Source: Lithospermum erythrorhizon
Lineage: Eukaryota; Streptophyta; Magnoliopsida; Boraginales; Boraginaceae
Length of the DNA: 64,000 bases
Assembly (NCBI GenBank): GCA_019722365.1
Contig: JADFUC010002198.1
Span: 62,001-126,000, forward strand
Reading direction: 5' to 3'
Below, in pieces: positions 35,561 through 48,479 of this stretch. The position numbers were made by a program, and so were the translations under genes. The first letter of the stretch is position 1; each line of letters starts with the position of its first letter. The notes beneath the pieces are model-generated. The model saw only the letters and a list, made by a program, of their open reading frames with translations, had not been told where the DNA came from and made no database searches.

Positions 35561-36654
35561 TGTTTTCCGGATCCTAGTTCCAATATGTTCTAATAATTTT
35601 TTTTATGTCAAGAATTTGACCCTTCATGACTTTATGAAGTGTGCGAAATATGGTGTCGAACGGAAGACACGGATCGCTACTCGAATTGCTGATGGACTAT
35701 AAAGTACCAACAAAGCTTATATGAAATTGTTGTTAACATTTACTTGCGAATTCAGTAATTTATTATGAAATTGTTTCTAAGATTTACTATGAATTGTACA
35801 CATATGAAATTATTTGTTAAGATTTACCTTTCGTCATTTTCTAAATCAATATTATGAATTATTAATACATTCGAATTTGATGCTCGATTCAATACATTCG
35901 AATTGTAATATTATCTCGGTCTAATAAATTATCGTATGAATATTATGAAATTATCGTAGAATATGAAATTATGGGAGAATATGAAATTGTAATAAACTGT
36001 AATAATACGCTGCAATTTTGTACCCATTTGAATGATGACACTAAATTAATGATCGAGGCATTCGATAATTAAAATTGATTACCCGATTGCAATTGAACAT
36101 TTTAACGATTTGAATACGTGTCAACATGAGTATAAAATAAATGCAATATACTACCAAATTAACTCCATGTTATTATTTGAACTAACAAGTAAATATAATG
36201 TTTATGAATCAACAAGAATGCAAAAAATTCGGTTATTAATCAATAAGAATGAAAATAATTCGGCCGCCATTAATAAGTTTAATGGATAGTTCGCTTGTTT
36301 GTAAATGTTTAGTGAATACCCGCTTGTTTGTAGCCAAATCACAGAAAAGAACTCATACAACAACCGAGTCAGGATGACTTTTGACAACACACCGACCGAC
36401 TCCGAGACCGCCCGATGTGACACAACACACACGCCTCGAGAATCTCAATTAAGTGTATAAATATCAGCCCTGCTTAATTTTTACGGTATTATTGCATAAG
36501 AACCTAATTTAAATACTTTTATTTGACAAACAAATTAATTCTTTTTGCATTGTTTGTTCATATACAAGCGAATTTATGGTGCCTTACTCAATAACAACCG
36601 AATTGCAAGGTCAAATTCTGTTCATCTGAAGCAATTCAATAAACAAGTAAGTAA

Positions 36655-36850
36655 AAAATTATGAATTGTGTATTATATTATGAATTGTGTATTATATTAT
36701 GATTTGTGTATTATAATTAACTTGTTCGTAATATTATGAATTGTGAATTGTGTATTAAGTATTATGAATATTATGAATTGTGTATTATGTTATGAGATTA
36801 TTTCGTAAGATTATGAATTGTGTATTATATTATGATTTGTATTATAATTC
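36655..36850. repeat. 'attatgaattgtgtat' minisatellite
   Basis: Units of about 20 bp, such as 'ttatgaattgtgtattata', recur six or more times with small changes. Confidence 0.75.
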
Positions 36851-37139
36851 AGGCACAATCTCTAATTATTTGTTAAAATTTATTGTTCATATGGTGAATT
36901 AATATTATGGTAAAAAATGTTTGTGCAATGCTTATGTTTAATAAACAGAACAACCGAAAATAAATAGAACTTAAATAAATCGTGCTTAAAATAGAACAAC
37001 CGAAATAAAATCGTGCTTAAAATGGAACAAGCGAATTGATAACTTGTTCGTTTAATGACAGCCGAATTGATCTATGGCTTGTTTTACAACAAGCGAATTT
37101 AGGCAATCATTATTTGCTAACAAGCGAATTCAGGCAATA

Positions 37140-37560
37140 TTAAAATATGTTAAAATATTATGTTAATATGTTAAAATTTGTTAAAATATGTTAAAATTGT
37201 TAAAATATGTTAAAAGTAAATATGTTAAAATTTTAAAATATGTTAAAATATGTTAACAATATTATGGAATATGGAAAAAAATATTATGTTAAAAATAATA
37301 ACATACGGGAATATGGTAAAAAATATGGTAAAAATATAGTAAAAAATATGGTAAAAATATAGTAAAAAATATGTTAAAATATGAAAATATGTTAAAATAT
37401 AGTAAAAATATGGTAACAATATTATGAAATATGGTAAAATATAGTAAAAATATGGTAAAAATATGGAATATGGTAAAAATATGGTCAAAATATGGAATAT
37501 GGAATATGATAAAAATGGAATATGGTAAAAAATGGAATAAATATCGTAAACTATGAAATA
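37140..37560. repeat. AAAATATGG/GTTAAAATAT low-complexity array
   Basis: Short units of 8-14 bp ('gttaaaatat', 'ggtaaaaatat') repeat for about 420 bp. The long open frame on its - strand is a composition artefact. Confidence 0.85.
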
Positions 37561-37596
37561 TGGTAATCTGTGATAAAATTGTAGAGTTGATAAAAT

Positions 37597-39720
37597 TTGC
37601 AAATATGTAATCAGAATAAAGATATTAAAGACAATGATCGTAGACAACGGCATAATCGGAATGTTCGGGAGCGGGGTATTACTGGGTCGATTCGAAGGCA
37701 AAGAGGTCAAGTAGTGGAAGACCCAATTCAACAACCCGCTTCATCATTTGACGAGTACGAAGAATTATACCCGGTCCACCAAACCGGTCCAGCGTATGAC
37801 ACGTACGAGGAAGCATACCCGGGTCAGCAACCCGGTCCATCATTTGACACGCATTTAGCAAAGATACCCGATACAACAACCTACCAACGCTACCATGAGG
37901 GCGACGCCAAAACATGCGCTTGCCAAACTATGACCGTATACTATGAGCCCATGCCTCGCCCCCAAAACCAGAGGTTCTGAGTAGGTTACAAAGGTCAGCT
38001 TAGCGAAAGCCGTGTGGGAAGATCCGAAATGGGCAGTAGGAGCCCTCGCTGTTCAAACAAGTGACGTAGCAACAAACGCTATCACGTCATACTGAAAAGT
38101 GGGTGCATCTTGTTACGCATCAATCGACTATGTCCTGCATATGCTCCGCATACCCAAACTCGGATTTAATAATGCTTTCATCGGGAGCGGTGGCATCCGC
38201 ATCTAACCCTTCATGCCTTTTCGGGGAAATGACACTTACTCCGCACGATGTGCACGCTATCTTGGGAATCCCCATTATTGGTCGCCCCGCAGACGCCAGA
38301 CAATGCAAAGCTATACTTGATAGGTCGTGTTTAAACGGTACGTGAGGAGTGTGTTATTGAAGAGCATCAAAGAATTTGCCACTTCACAGACGAATAGACC
38401 CTCATTAGTGCTCGCGGCTACATTTGGTATTTGCTGCGAACGACATTGTTTGTCGATAAATCTGGGACGCATCTCCAAGATAATACTTAGACTTGCCGGA
38501 GCATGTCGACAGTAGCTCATGAATATGCTTGGGAAGCCATATTCTCGCCTACCTTTACCACCATCTAAGAGTGCGCGGCCAAGGAGTCGAATCACAAGCA
38601 AATCATTTGGTGTATAACCTCTACTTGAGGTACTAAGTCGTTGTATTTATTAAAACTCAATTATTCATATGTTTATATTTGAAGAAAACTTAACTATTGT
38701 ATTTTTGTATTCCAAAGGTCGATCTATGAGTACTTCCTATCGTTCTCGTACCGACCCTGAGGTACCACTGGCCGCCAGCCAACCAAGCGGCTACCTCCAT
38801 GGACCGACAACACCACCTCGAAACACGACTCTCGGCCGCCTAATTTATAGGAAGCACTGGATCGATGACACCAACATGTATGAAAATATTATATATTTAA
38901 CTTTTTATAATACTGTAGGAGAACGTGGCTTAAATCGCTCCCATTTATCATAACAGATCGTATGACAATCTCTATGACCCATCTCCTCCATCCCCACCAT
39001 GTCATATTATCAATGTTGCATACGCTTCTTGAATGTCAATGAAGGAGGCCGGAGAGAAGCGCACGACAGCTCGAGTACAACCGATCCCGCCCGCCTATCG
39101 AGTTGTAGAGCACCAACTCAGAGGTAATGCGGCGAATGTTCAAGAAAGTGTACGGAGATTCAGATTACACCTGGACTAGTATGCAATTTCACCATGTTCA
39201 ACCCTACATGATGGGTCCCCCTGCATATATAGCTACAGACTTCAGACGACTACATGAGTTGGTATTTGCCTCGGACTCATATTGAAATAAGATAACCCGC
39301 CTGGGGTGTATTACGCCCGGCTCACGTGAGATACGATGTCTCAAATCACAGTAAGGACGTTGTTAAAAGTGTGTTTTTCATCACCTTATATTATATTGTT
39401 TATTATCATATACTAACATATTATTTCTTCATTCCATTACAATGTTGCAACTACGGCAAACACCCTTGATACGCAACGCTACACATGGAGACACATCCCG
39501 ATCCGCATATGCAAGCCTGCGGGAGACATTGTATCGACTTGTCGATTGTGAGATTTCCCGGTGTACATCCAGTCCGATGACCGCGGGGACAGCCCGCCAA
39601 AGACTAAAGATCAGAAAGGAAGCCATATCGGCCAAGATGGCTTCAGATATCTGAAAGCAATGCCACCCAAGATCAAGACCAAAACAACTGTGATAACCGG
39701 AATGATTAGGTTTCAATTGT
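37597..39720 (+). pseudogene. Plant mobile domain (PMD / MAIN-like) protein pseudogene
   Basis: A low-complexity N-terminal piece is open from 37597 to 37980. Further on, matches to the plant mobile domain appear in order: FGEMTLTPHDVHAILGIPI near 38220, then LFVDKSGTH near 38450 and AHEYAWEAIFSPTF near 38513. These are hallmark PMD motifs (GEMT, VDKSGTH, YAWG). Frames shift and stops fall between them (for example after 38340 and inside 38480-38560). Degraded sequence continues with a Pro/Ser-rich piece at 38725-38860 and a less AT-rich stretch to 39720. PMD proteins occur both as host genes (MAIN, MAIL) and inside plant transposons; the decay and repeat context here favour the latter. Confidence 0.75.
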
Positions 39721-39929
39721 ATTTTTCAGACATTTATAAATGATGCTTTTTCTATGTTACAGCTGCTTATTTATTTTTTCCTATCCGATAATTATAGTAA
39801 ATGTTTACTTCATTTTACATTATGCAAATTCATAATAAGTTAACGCCATTGCCAATACGTAACGAGGACACGCATTCACGGCATGACGACGATTCACTAT
39901 TGCTAAATGCAACTAATTACTTCCTACGT

Positions 39930-40160
39930 TTGTAATTAATTACATAAAAATGAATTAAATAATGAACGAATGAATTACATAAATTAAATAATGAACGAAT
40001 GAATTAAACAATAAATTAAATAATTAAATAATGAACGAATGAATTAAATAATGAACGAATGAATTAAATAATGAACGAATGCATTAAACAATGAATTAAA
40101 TAATTAATTACATGAAAATGAATTAAATAATGAATTAAGTAATGAACGAATTATTCTCAT
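39930..40160. repeat. 'aatgaacgaatgaattaaat' minisatellite
   Basis: About ten copies of a 20-21 bp unit mixing 'atgaattaaata' and 'atgaacga'. A similar AT-rich array lies at 33970-34210. Confidence 0.8.
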
Positions 40161-40544
40161 GTTTGTAAGAAAATGAACGTTTTCACTTTGTAAAATATTA
40201 TGAAATTATTATTGCAAACTAGCAAATTCGAGATGTGTTTGTTGTTAAACAAGCGAATGCCTGCAATGCTTGTTTCATAACAAGCGAATTCGAGCCATGC
40301 TAGTTAGTAAACAAAGCTTAATTCGGCCATGTTTAGCGGTAAATGCTTACCCGCTTGTTATGAAACCAAGTGCATAATTCGCTTGTTTACTAACTAACCC
40401 CGGATAAAATTCGCCTATTTCTAACAACAAACATGGACCAGCAGGGCAAATAGTACTCACACTATCATTCATTTTACTGTTATGGTATAATGTCATGGTG
40501 CATGTAGCCAAGGTTAAATGCTAAAATTGTGTGAGCATTATTTT

Positions 40545-41347
40545 GCCAGTTTTTGCCAAGACACTCCCTAACTATCGCTAAGTACTTTTCTACGGCCCCC
40601 TTAAATTTATTCTTCTTGTCTCATGTGGAGGCACTTATAAATTATTTTTTTCAGCACACCTCAAATCTTTCTTTTTGTCTAAGGTACTTAGATCTATCTT
40701 TCCACTTTTAAATTTATTTTATCCTAAATACTACACAGCATTTGCAAGCACATCTTAAAAACATTTTGGTATAATTAAAATAAAGCCTTAACCTTTCTTT
40801 CTAACACACCCACCCTACCCCACCCCCTATAAGAGTTCTCAGACCCCTAACCTCGGGCCGTAACCTCGATCCATATCGGTAGCGATTAGACGCTCATTTG
40901 GGAAATTAACATATCTCAGACTACTTTAAATTTAGCCACTGTAAAGACGCGCCTCATACTTTCTACTATACTTTAACTTTATACTAAATGTAAGACGTTA
41001 AAGAAGAAAATGTGGGGATTTATTTCTTAATTATGTAAAATATTTAAATGTGACCCTTATACTTAGTCCTTTATACTATCAGAGTGTTAGTGATGAAATA
41101 GTCATTTTAATGTAGCGGTAATATAAATATTTGAATATTTGTCTCTTTGTGGTATACTGCATCGATAAAATATTGATTTTACTATGTATTTTAGGGGTAA
41201 TATAATCATTTTACTATCTATTTTAGTGTAAAATTTGGTCTAGCTACCGCACAAGAAAAATAAGATAATGACTGCATAAAAGCACAAGCTTCACGGACTT
41301 ACAGAAAGTTAACGTGATAGTTTAGTGGGTGTCTTGGCTAAAAAGCC
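40545..41347. mobile_element. ~0.8-kb TIR element (MULE-like)
   Basis: The left end contains GCCAAGACACTCCCTAACTA and the complement of the right end GCCAAGACACCCACTAAACT, each preceded by a T-rich tract and GCC. The heptamer TTATTTT flanks both sides (40538-40544 and 41348-41354). Inverted ends plus flanking duplication indicate a DNA transposon; the 7-bp duplication could be a worn 8-9 bp one. It carries no coding sequence. Confidence 0.65.
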
Positions 41348-41595
41348 TTATTTTAATTATGTAAAATATTTAAAATGTGGCCCTTATACTTTAGTCCATA
41401 TACTAGTACAGTGTTAGAGATAAAATAATCATTTTAATATAGGAGTAATATAGTCATTTAATATTTTGTCTCTTATGATATAATGTAGAGATAAAATAGT
41501 CATTTTATTGTGTGTTTTACGATAATATACATTTTACTACGTATTTTAAGTAAATTAGGTCGTGAAAGATGTCCGCACAAGAAGGAAAGCACAGG
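41026..41595. repeat. ~230-bp direct duplication across the TIR element end
   Basis: 41026-41270 and 41350-41595 share long collinear stretches: 'ttatgtaaaatatttaaa', 'cccttatact', 'atagtcatttta', 'atattttgtctct' and 'ccgcacaagaa'. One copy is inside the element, the other directly outside its right end. Confidence 0.75.
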
Positions 41596-41599
41596 TCCG

Positions 41600-44500
41600 C
41601 CTAAACAAGATGAATGCTCGCGACTACATAAAAATTACGACATGCAAGATGTCAACCAATGTTCTCGTTTTATATACTTCGTAGGGAGCTACGGTAGGGT
41701 ACGTTATGATGGTCAATGGTATTTTGAATTAGTGGAGAAGTATAAATATTTGAATTTTTATAAATGTACCTAAGGATACCTGCATTTCAGGAGTATGGAT
41801 ATAGTTGTTTGACAAAATTATGTCTCGTAATAATTTAATTGGTGAAAAAAGGTTAGAAAAGATTATAATCGCAAAATCTATTAATTTTTTCAATTCGTTT
41901 ACATATTTAAAATCTTGAAATATTCAAGTGCCCATTTTTTTACTTGAGTTCAAGTGCCTCAGTGAAATTTAGCCATTAGAAAATTGGTCAAATTATTGGT
42001 TAGTAAACGAATTTTGTTCAATCAGATTCAAGTACCGTCATTTTAAGGTTTTAAAATTGAGCAAATCTTATTTAATTCTCAGATAAAATTTTAATTGTAC
42101 TTATAGAATTTTTGAACAAATTTTTAACTAACAAAAAATATTTGGCTCACTGAAATAAATTTAAAACATTATTTTAAAAAAATAAAACAAAACAAAACAC
42201 AATTTGATAAACGGGTCATACAGTGATACAGATAATCTTGGAGTACCGTTCACTTAAATTCCCAAAGAAACTTTGTAAGAACAAAAGATCGTAATATCAA
42301 GAGCATAAGTTTCTTGATTATCAAAAAAAAAAAGTTTCTAACATCAAGAGTCTATTACCTCCTTGATCCCTAATTGATAGGGTATTTTACTATTATGTTG
42401 ATCCCTAATTGATAGGGTGTTTTACTTTTATGAAAATCTCTTAATTGGTTCGTATCCCTCCAATTATAAGTGAGTTGTGTTTTTTCATTTTTCACATTAT
42501 TAATTACTATATTACACTTATTATAATATTTCTATTGGTGGGAAAAATATGTTTTTAAAAAAGACTCTAACAACAATTCAATAATTAATAATAAGTCCTA
42601 AATTTTTGCCTAAAAATTCCATAACAATTCAAATATAGTTGTAGTTATCTACTCTCTTATAATATGTGCAATAATTTTACCACTTTCATAAGTATGTTCA
42701 TTATCAACATTTTGGTCCAATTATATAAAAAATGTTTAACATCTTTACCAACAGATAAAAATATTTGATATAATATTGTCTTTCATTTTTTTAATTTTAA
42801 CATAAAAATAAATAAATTCAATTTACATATATAATACTCCCTCCATTCCCAATAGATTATCATGGTTTAAATTTAGATTTTTCACTCACAACATAAATTA
42901 AATATTTTATTTCTCGTTGTATAATATTTGGTAAAATTATCAAATAATAATATTTTTAATGTACTTTTAATATTGACATTAAATTTTATTGAAATCAAAA
43001 TTATGTGTATTGACGGCATGCAATAATTTGTCAATCCCTCGAGCACTTAAATCAAGACAATCATTTTTACGTATGAAAGAATAGATTTGATATTTCATTT
43101 TAATTTTTATTATAATATATATAAAATGTTGTTTTATGTCAAAATAGCTTTACCTATAAACTATAGATACAATAATTAATTAGAGTTGAATTCAATATAT
43201 GAAAAGAAATTAAAAAAAATTAATCTTCACTACTAGTTAATATTTATTAATGATTAGTAATTAGTAAACTAAATAAGAGTATATTATTGTCATAATAATA
43301 CTTATATTAGTTTTCACTCTATATGAAATATAATTTATCGATATTATGGTCTAAAAAAAATACATGCAAAATATGTATATTATAAGTATATAATTTATTT
43401 TATTGATGAATATTCGATGTATAAATCAGTACCTCATCTTCTTATTTCAACGACTTCAATCGCTTATATTAAAGTTATTTATGTCAAAATTTTAAAAAAT
43501 CATACAAGTATTATTAATCACATATATATTATCGAGGCTTGAATCCTTTTTATTAAAAAAATTAGGGCTAATTTAATGCTCGATCATATATGTTTGGCCA
43601 ACATCTACTATTTCATTACATTAATGTTAAAATGACCCATTTGATCACGCATTTCAAAGTGTCTCACTCTGTCATTCCGGCCAAATCTAAGCAGCTGACT
43701 TAAGCAAGAAGTTCGATAATAGAATCATTCAACACTCATTTTTACATTATTTTCAATTCTATTAAAATTTTGGGGCAAATATTTGATGAGATTGATATTT
43801 AGACGCGAGAAAATATTTGCCTCCGAAATTTATTAAAAATTGAAAATTATCTCACAACGGAATACGGGATGCTTACCCCTATCAATTATTCAAAAAGTCA
43901 AAACTGGACGTATATTATTGATTGTGAATGACCAAGTGAGACTTTTTAAAACACGCAGATTGAACTATGGTTTTGAACATAATGCATCGAACGTGCTATT
44001 AACCTAAAAAAAATAATTGCACAAAATATAATTTTTAAAAAAGAGGTATGTCATCTTTTTATTCCATTTATTTCAATATAATTCATTCAAGATTTGACAT
44101 CCGAATGCATGACTTAACGCATACTTTTCTTTTATTGCTTTATGCTACTAAATCAGAGAATTTCATAAAAATATATTGATATTATTCAGTTTTGTACAAA
44201 TATTATTGAGTCAATCATCAATTAAAATATGTTAAAATGAATACATAAAATAAAATTGAATAGTAGAACTATGAATAATTTATACTACTAATCAATTGAG
44301 AAGTGATATTTTCTAACAATAAATAAAATAACATAAGGTGTATTATTAAAAAAGAAAAGAAATATTTTCTAACAATAAATAAAATTACATAATGTGTATT
44401 CTTTTATTAAAACTTAAAAATAAATAGTAGTATGGTAACAAAACTTTTCAATCTATTATTAAAATATTATAAGGGATCATATAACTATGAACAAAATGAA

Positions 44501-44727
44501 TTATTATATAAATCAAAAGTATAATTTATAAATTTTCATAAATAATTAATTACTATATTTATTATCTCAATTTAAATATTTAAAGTATAAATAGTTGCAC
44601 GTACATTTTACTAGATCAGTTCAAAAATGTAGAGGAAAAGTTGTTGTGAGTTAAATTAAAAATTTTCTAAATTTTTGTGCCAAATGAAATGTTTATATCA
44701 AAAAGGATTTATAGAAAGATACTTTAT
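41600..44727. other. Intergenic, very AT-rich
   Basis: No gene found. GTGAAATTTAGCC at 41962-41974 matches the terminal repeat of the MITE at 7151-8050 and may be the end of a relative. A Stowaway-type end (CTCCCTCCATTCCCAATAGA) is at 42839 with no clear partner. Confidence 0.5.
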
Positions 44728-44988
44728 AAATTCCATCTGTCAGAAAACAAGCGATCATCTAAATAAAAAGTCATGACATGAAGCTATTTAAATCAATCTA
44801 AAAAATAAAGCTTCACAATTTGTAATGGGATGAAGACATTAACTAATTTAAAACAAAGAGCAAAGAATGATGATGTTGATTTCAGAATTTTAAATGATAA
44901 ACAGATCAAAAAATCAAACAATCACTCATTTTAAAAATGTTAATTTTCGACAGACGATCACTATTTTCAAACTGACAGTAGATACTTT
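44728..44988. mobile_element. ~260-bp MITE-like segment
   Basis: The left end contains CTGTCAGAAAACAAGCGATC and the complement of the right end CTGTCAGTTTGAAAATAGTG followed by ATCGTC. These are similar in order, and the segment has no coding sequence. Confidence 0.5.
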
Positions 44989-47686
44989 TTTATCATTTTT
45001 ATTATAATATAAAAAGCATAAGATTTGATAATTTTTTCCACCGTGTGGGCGGATTGTGAAAATTATAGCAAAATCACCTGTTACATCCATATATATTTTT
45101 CTTGTGTTTTCTTTTCTTTTTGGTTCTCGATGTTCTCAAACTACCTATATATTTGTTATTCTTCAAATTTTAGTTGGTCATGTCGGTCCTTCAATTTGGT
45201 TTTCGCAGAGTCTTGCTTGAACAACTCCAGGAGAAAGCTCTAAAATCATCAAAGATGCTGCATCTAATAATTTTGTGTCGGTTGGAGTTGTTCTAATTTA
45301 ATTCTCCTTTTTCCTTTTAGTTATATTTGATTAGATTTTTATAATTTTATTCAAAGTTAAATTCAGTCATAAGTGAATGTCTGGTATTTTATCAAGTTTT
45401 AATAAACAAAATAGATTTTATTCTATTTAGATGATGGAATTTTTGTATGTAACGCTGAATATGGATTTTGTTGTCATTAAATAATGTTGATTATCTTATT
45501 AGGTTGGATAAGTGTCGAATTACATCAGTACAACATTGTTGTTGGTCATAAAAACTTCAGGTAGAGATGCAAGATTCTCATGAATTTAATAACATTTGGA
45601 AGATATATTTTGCCTTTATAATATATGACAATATCTTTGAAACAGAAATAAGTCATAGATTTTGGCCAAGGATGTGACAAGCGAAAGATCAAAGCAATTT
45701 ATGCAAAAATTTTGTTTATTAATTTATTTTCATAAACTTAATAAAAGCTACAACTATATAAAGGCTCACATGCACCCTAGTCGTTTACCTCATTATTATC
45801 GCTCCGACTGCGGTCACAGAGGAAAGTGGACGGTGAGCTATTATATTTTATCAGAGTAAGTTTGTTGCTCACAAAACTCCTTATGGCATTGTACTGCCAA
45901 GTAACACCTTGTTACTTACGCCTTGTTTTTTTATTGTTTAATTTAAGTAAAACAGCGCCTGTAGATAAGAAATATGAAAGAGGTTTCAGAAAATCAGTGA
46001 AAGTCCGAACTTATACATCTTCGACAGTGAGATAATATCGTAGAAAACGGGAAACATTCACATTGTAAAGACCTTATTCAGAATTCTCATTATCCAGCCG
46101 ACCTTCATCAAGGCAGTTCGCCTGCATCACAGGCAAGCTGCAATCAACCCGCTATCATCTCATGCATTTCAAGATTGCTTATCAATACCTTATCCTGCTT
46201 GATCCGGCAGCAATAACATCGTGTCTCAACACTCTGGGTCATATGTTCTTTTCGTTCTACTGAAAGTGTTATACTAATTGTTATAACATCCGGTATAACA
46301 GTGTGTTCCAACAGATCTTTTACTTCCTATTTCAATGCAGGTTACGAACTTTCAGGTTCCAAAGGAACGTTATTCTAAGTTATACACCATGTCTCAAGAG
46401 AAAGGCGTCTGGTGTACGATCGATTTGAAAGGCTCCTTGTCATTAAACTAATTGATTCATAACGACATTCCCTGACAATCCAATACCTAATCACTGCTTG
46501 AATCTGATTATTTAGTCATACGCAGACGATCTCGCTTGACGAAATAAGCATAGGCATCGCAAAGATGGAGAAATTTTACAAGATTCGTAAATAAAAAATC
46601 TTTTTAGCATCAAATTTGAAGTGTTCCAATTATCTTATTTTTAAATTGGCATTTACGATGTTCATGCTTCAACTTGAGGATGTGAGTTAAGCACACATGT
46701 CATGTCTAAGTGTTTGGCTTATTATATTAGGATTTATGTTTAGTATTAATTTGACTATATATATTGACAATTTCTACTGTAATAACACACCAATTATTTA
46801 AAAATAAACTTTGTGAGTTTTTCTCTAGAATTTATTAGAACTTTATCTTCATTAATTAGTAGGGTTGACTAATGATTTAAAATAAATACGATTTTAACTC
46901 AAAATTGTTATTATTCAAATAAATTGTTAATATTTATATAATTCTAACATACACGTGATTGATATGTAATACTCCGTATTTATTATCATAAATCTTTTGA
47001 CTAAAATTCAAAGTTGTTATTTTATATGAATTGGTTATTTGGATTGCCTATTTTATTGGATGAAAACTCTCAACACTTGAATGCATTTTTTTTTGATAAT
47101 TTACTTGTATGAAATTGGTTATTGATAAATTGGATTCCTAGTTTAGGAATATAAGTGGTGAGATCAATGCATTGCACTGTGCTACCAACAGAAGCAGTAG
47201 AACTATGACACTTTCACTATGTGTTAGGTGAAGTGGGACTTTGAGTCCTAAATGGAATTTGGTCTTTAATCCATCATAAACGTGGTTGACTAAAAGCGCT
47301 TATCAATCGTTAGACGCCAAAAAATTGTGGACGCCCCAACATGACGCTGCAGTACCTGAAGTGATGGAATTTGATTAGTATGCTTAAATTGGACACAGAA
47401 AATTAACGTGAGCGTGCGATTCGGTTGCCCAAAATCAACCTGGGCAGTGGGCAATGCAATATTGATACCCACATTGGAGGAATCCTAATTTTTAAAAAAA
47501 TTTACTTTTATTAAATATTTTATTTAAACCAGTTATTCTTTAAAATTATATTGTTCGCCTTTCCTAATTTTTTTTTATATTTTATAAATACTAGAGATCA
47601 ACAATCTCTCTCTTATTACACAAAAAATCCTGGTTCCGTAATTGGAGATTTTTTTATTTTACAATGATAATTATTGTTATAACAAA
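44989..47686. other. Intergenic with one less AT-rich block
   Basis: No gene was recognised. The block 45980-46560 is less AT-rich than its surroundings but has no ORF or known motif that I can name. Confidence 0.45.
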
Positions 47687-48235
47687 TGTGAATAAAGGAT
47701 CACATAATTTACGAAAGCGTAAGAAAGTAAATAACACTGCATTTAACGTGAAAGATTCAACAATGCTGTTGACTAATCCACGCAGCCAGGAAATGCTAAC
47801 ACTTACTATAATTAAAGAACATAAATTGAGCCATTTATGCTCTCACAGACATGCCTGCATTTATCACATGCTTATAACTCTAAATCGCTACATAACTCTC
47901 CTATATTAGGTTACAAAGATTCAAAAACGTGTAGAGAAGTATTTATAGTCCAAAATAAAACCTTAAACCAGCGATCACACTTAGGTCGACACTCAAGTCC
48001 CTAAACTGCCAAGTCCCGACTCAAGTCCCTAAACTCCACGAACCACATCCTGTTTCTATCGGGACTTGGTCCATGTCCCGACCAATGGACCAAGTCCCAA
48101 ACAATCTCCTCGAAAATTTTGTCGCATTTCAAGAACGCATATCATTTGACTTGAGCCTGGCTCGCAACCCCATCCAAGTCACTTTATCGACAATTTAAAA
48201 ATAGCAACAACACGCATTCAAGACACTACACAACA
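47687..48235 (-). repeat. 3' LTR of the copia element
   Basis: Shares 'gattcaaaaac', 'gagaagtatttatagtcca', 'aaactccacgaacca', 'tatcgggacttgg' and 'aagacactacacaaca' with the right LTR, in the same order. Confidence 0.8.
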
Positions 48236-48479
48236 AATCTCCATCTTGACTCAATCCTCTCGACAAATATATACGTAAACTTCACAACATCGTAACGCTT
48301 AGAAAATTCATCGTATAAAATTAATAAGACAAGACGTGCTTAGATAATATGCATCTATGTACTAACAAAAGAGCGTACGTGTTTTATAGTGAACAGACAT
48401 GCACATCTAATTTATTATGCATGTGACTCGCTACAATATTTCAAATTAATGGCACCAATGTTTCATTGTTTATGTCTGT

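Larger units (their letters stand above)
35560..37590. other. AT-rich intergenic/internal transposon sequence with minisatellites
   Basis: No gene. It contains 'attatgaattgtgtattat' repeats (36655-36850) and a long AAAATATGGTA-type array (37140-37560). Confidence 0.55.
33720..40430 (+). mobile_element. Element carrying a plant-mobile-domain pseudogene, flanked by AACAAGCGAATT motifs
   Basis: Variants of AACAAGCGAATT and its complement AATTCGCTTGTT recur on both sides of the PMD pseudogene: 33770-33890, 36290-36330, 36560, 37030-37130 and 40230-40420. Both ends also hold similar AT-rich minisatellites ('attacataaaaatgaatta') at 33970-34210 and 39930-40160. I infer one large transposon whose flanks carry subterminal repeats. 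No terminal repeat or target duplication was identified, so class and limits are uncertain. Confidence 0.5.

Noticed and set aside
37243..37734. 163-codon open frame on the - strand
   Set aside because: It lies almost wholly in an AAAATATGG-type array; the Phe/Ile/Tyr-rich translation is a composition artefact.
45980..46560. Organelle or bacterial DNA insertion
   Set aside because: I recognised no plastid, mitochondrial or bacterial gene in it; kept only as an unexplained compositional block.
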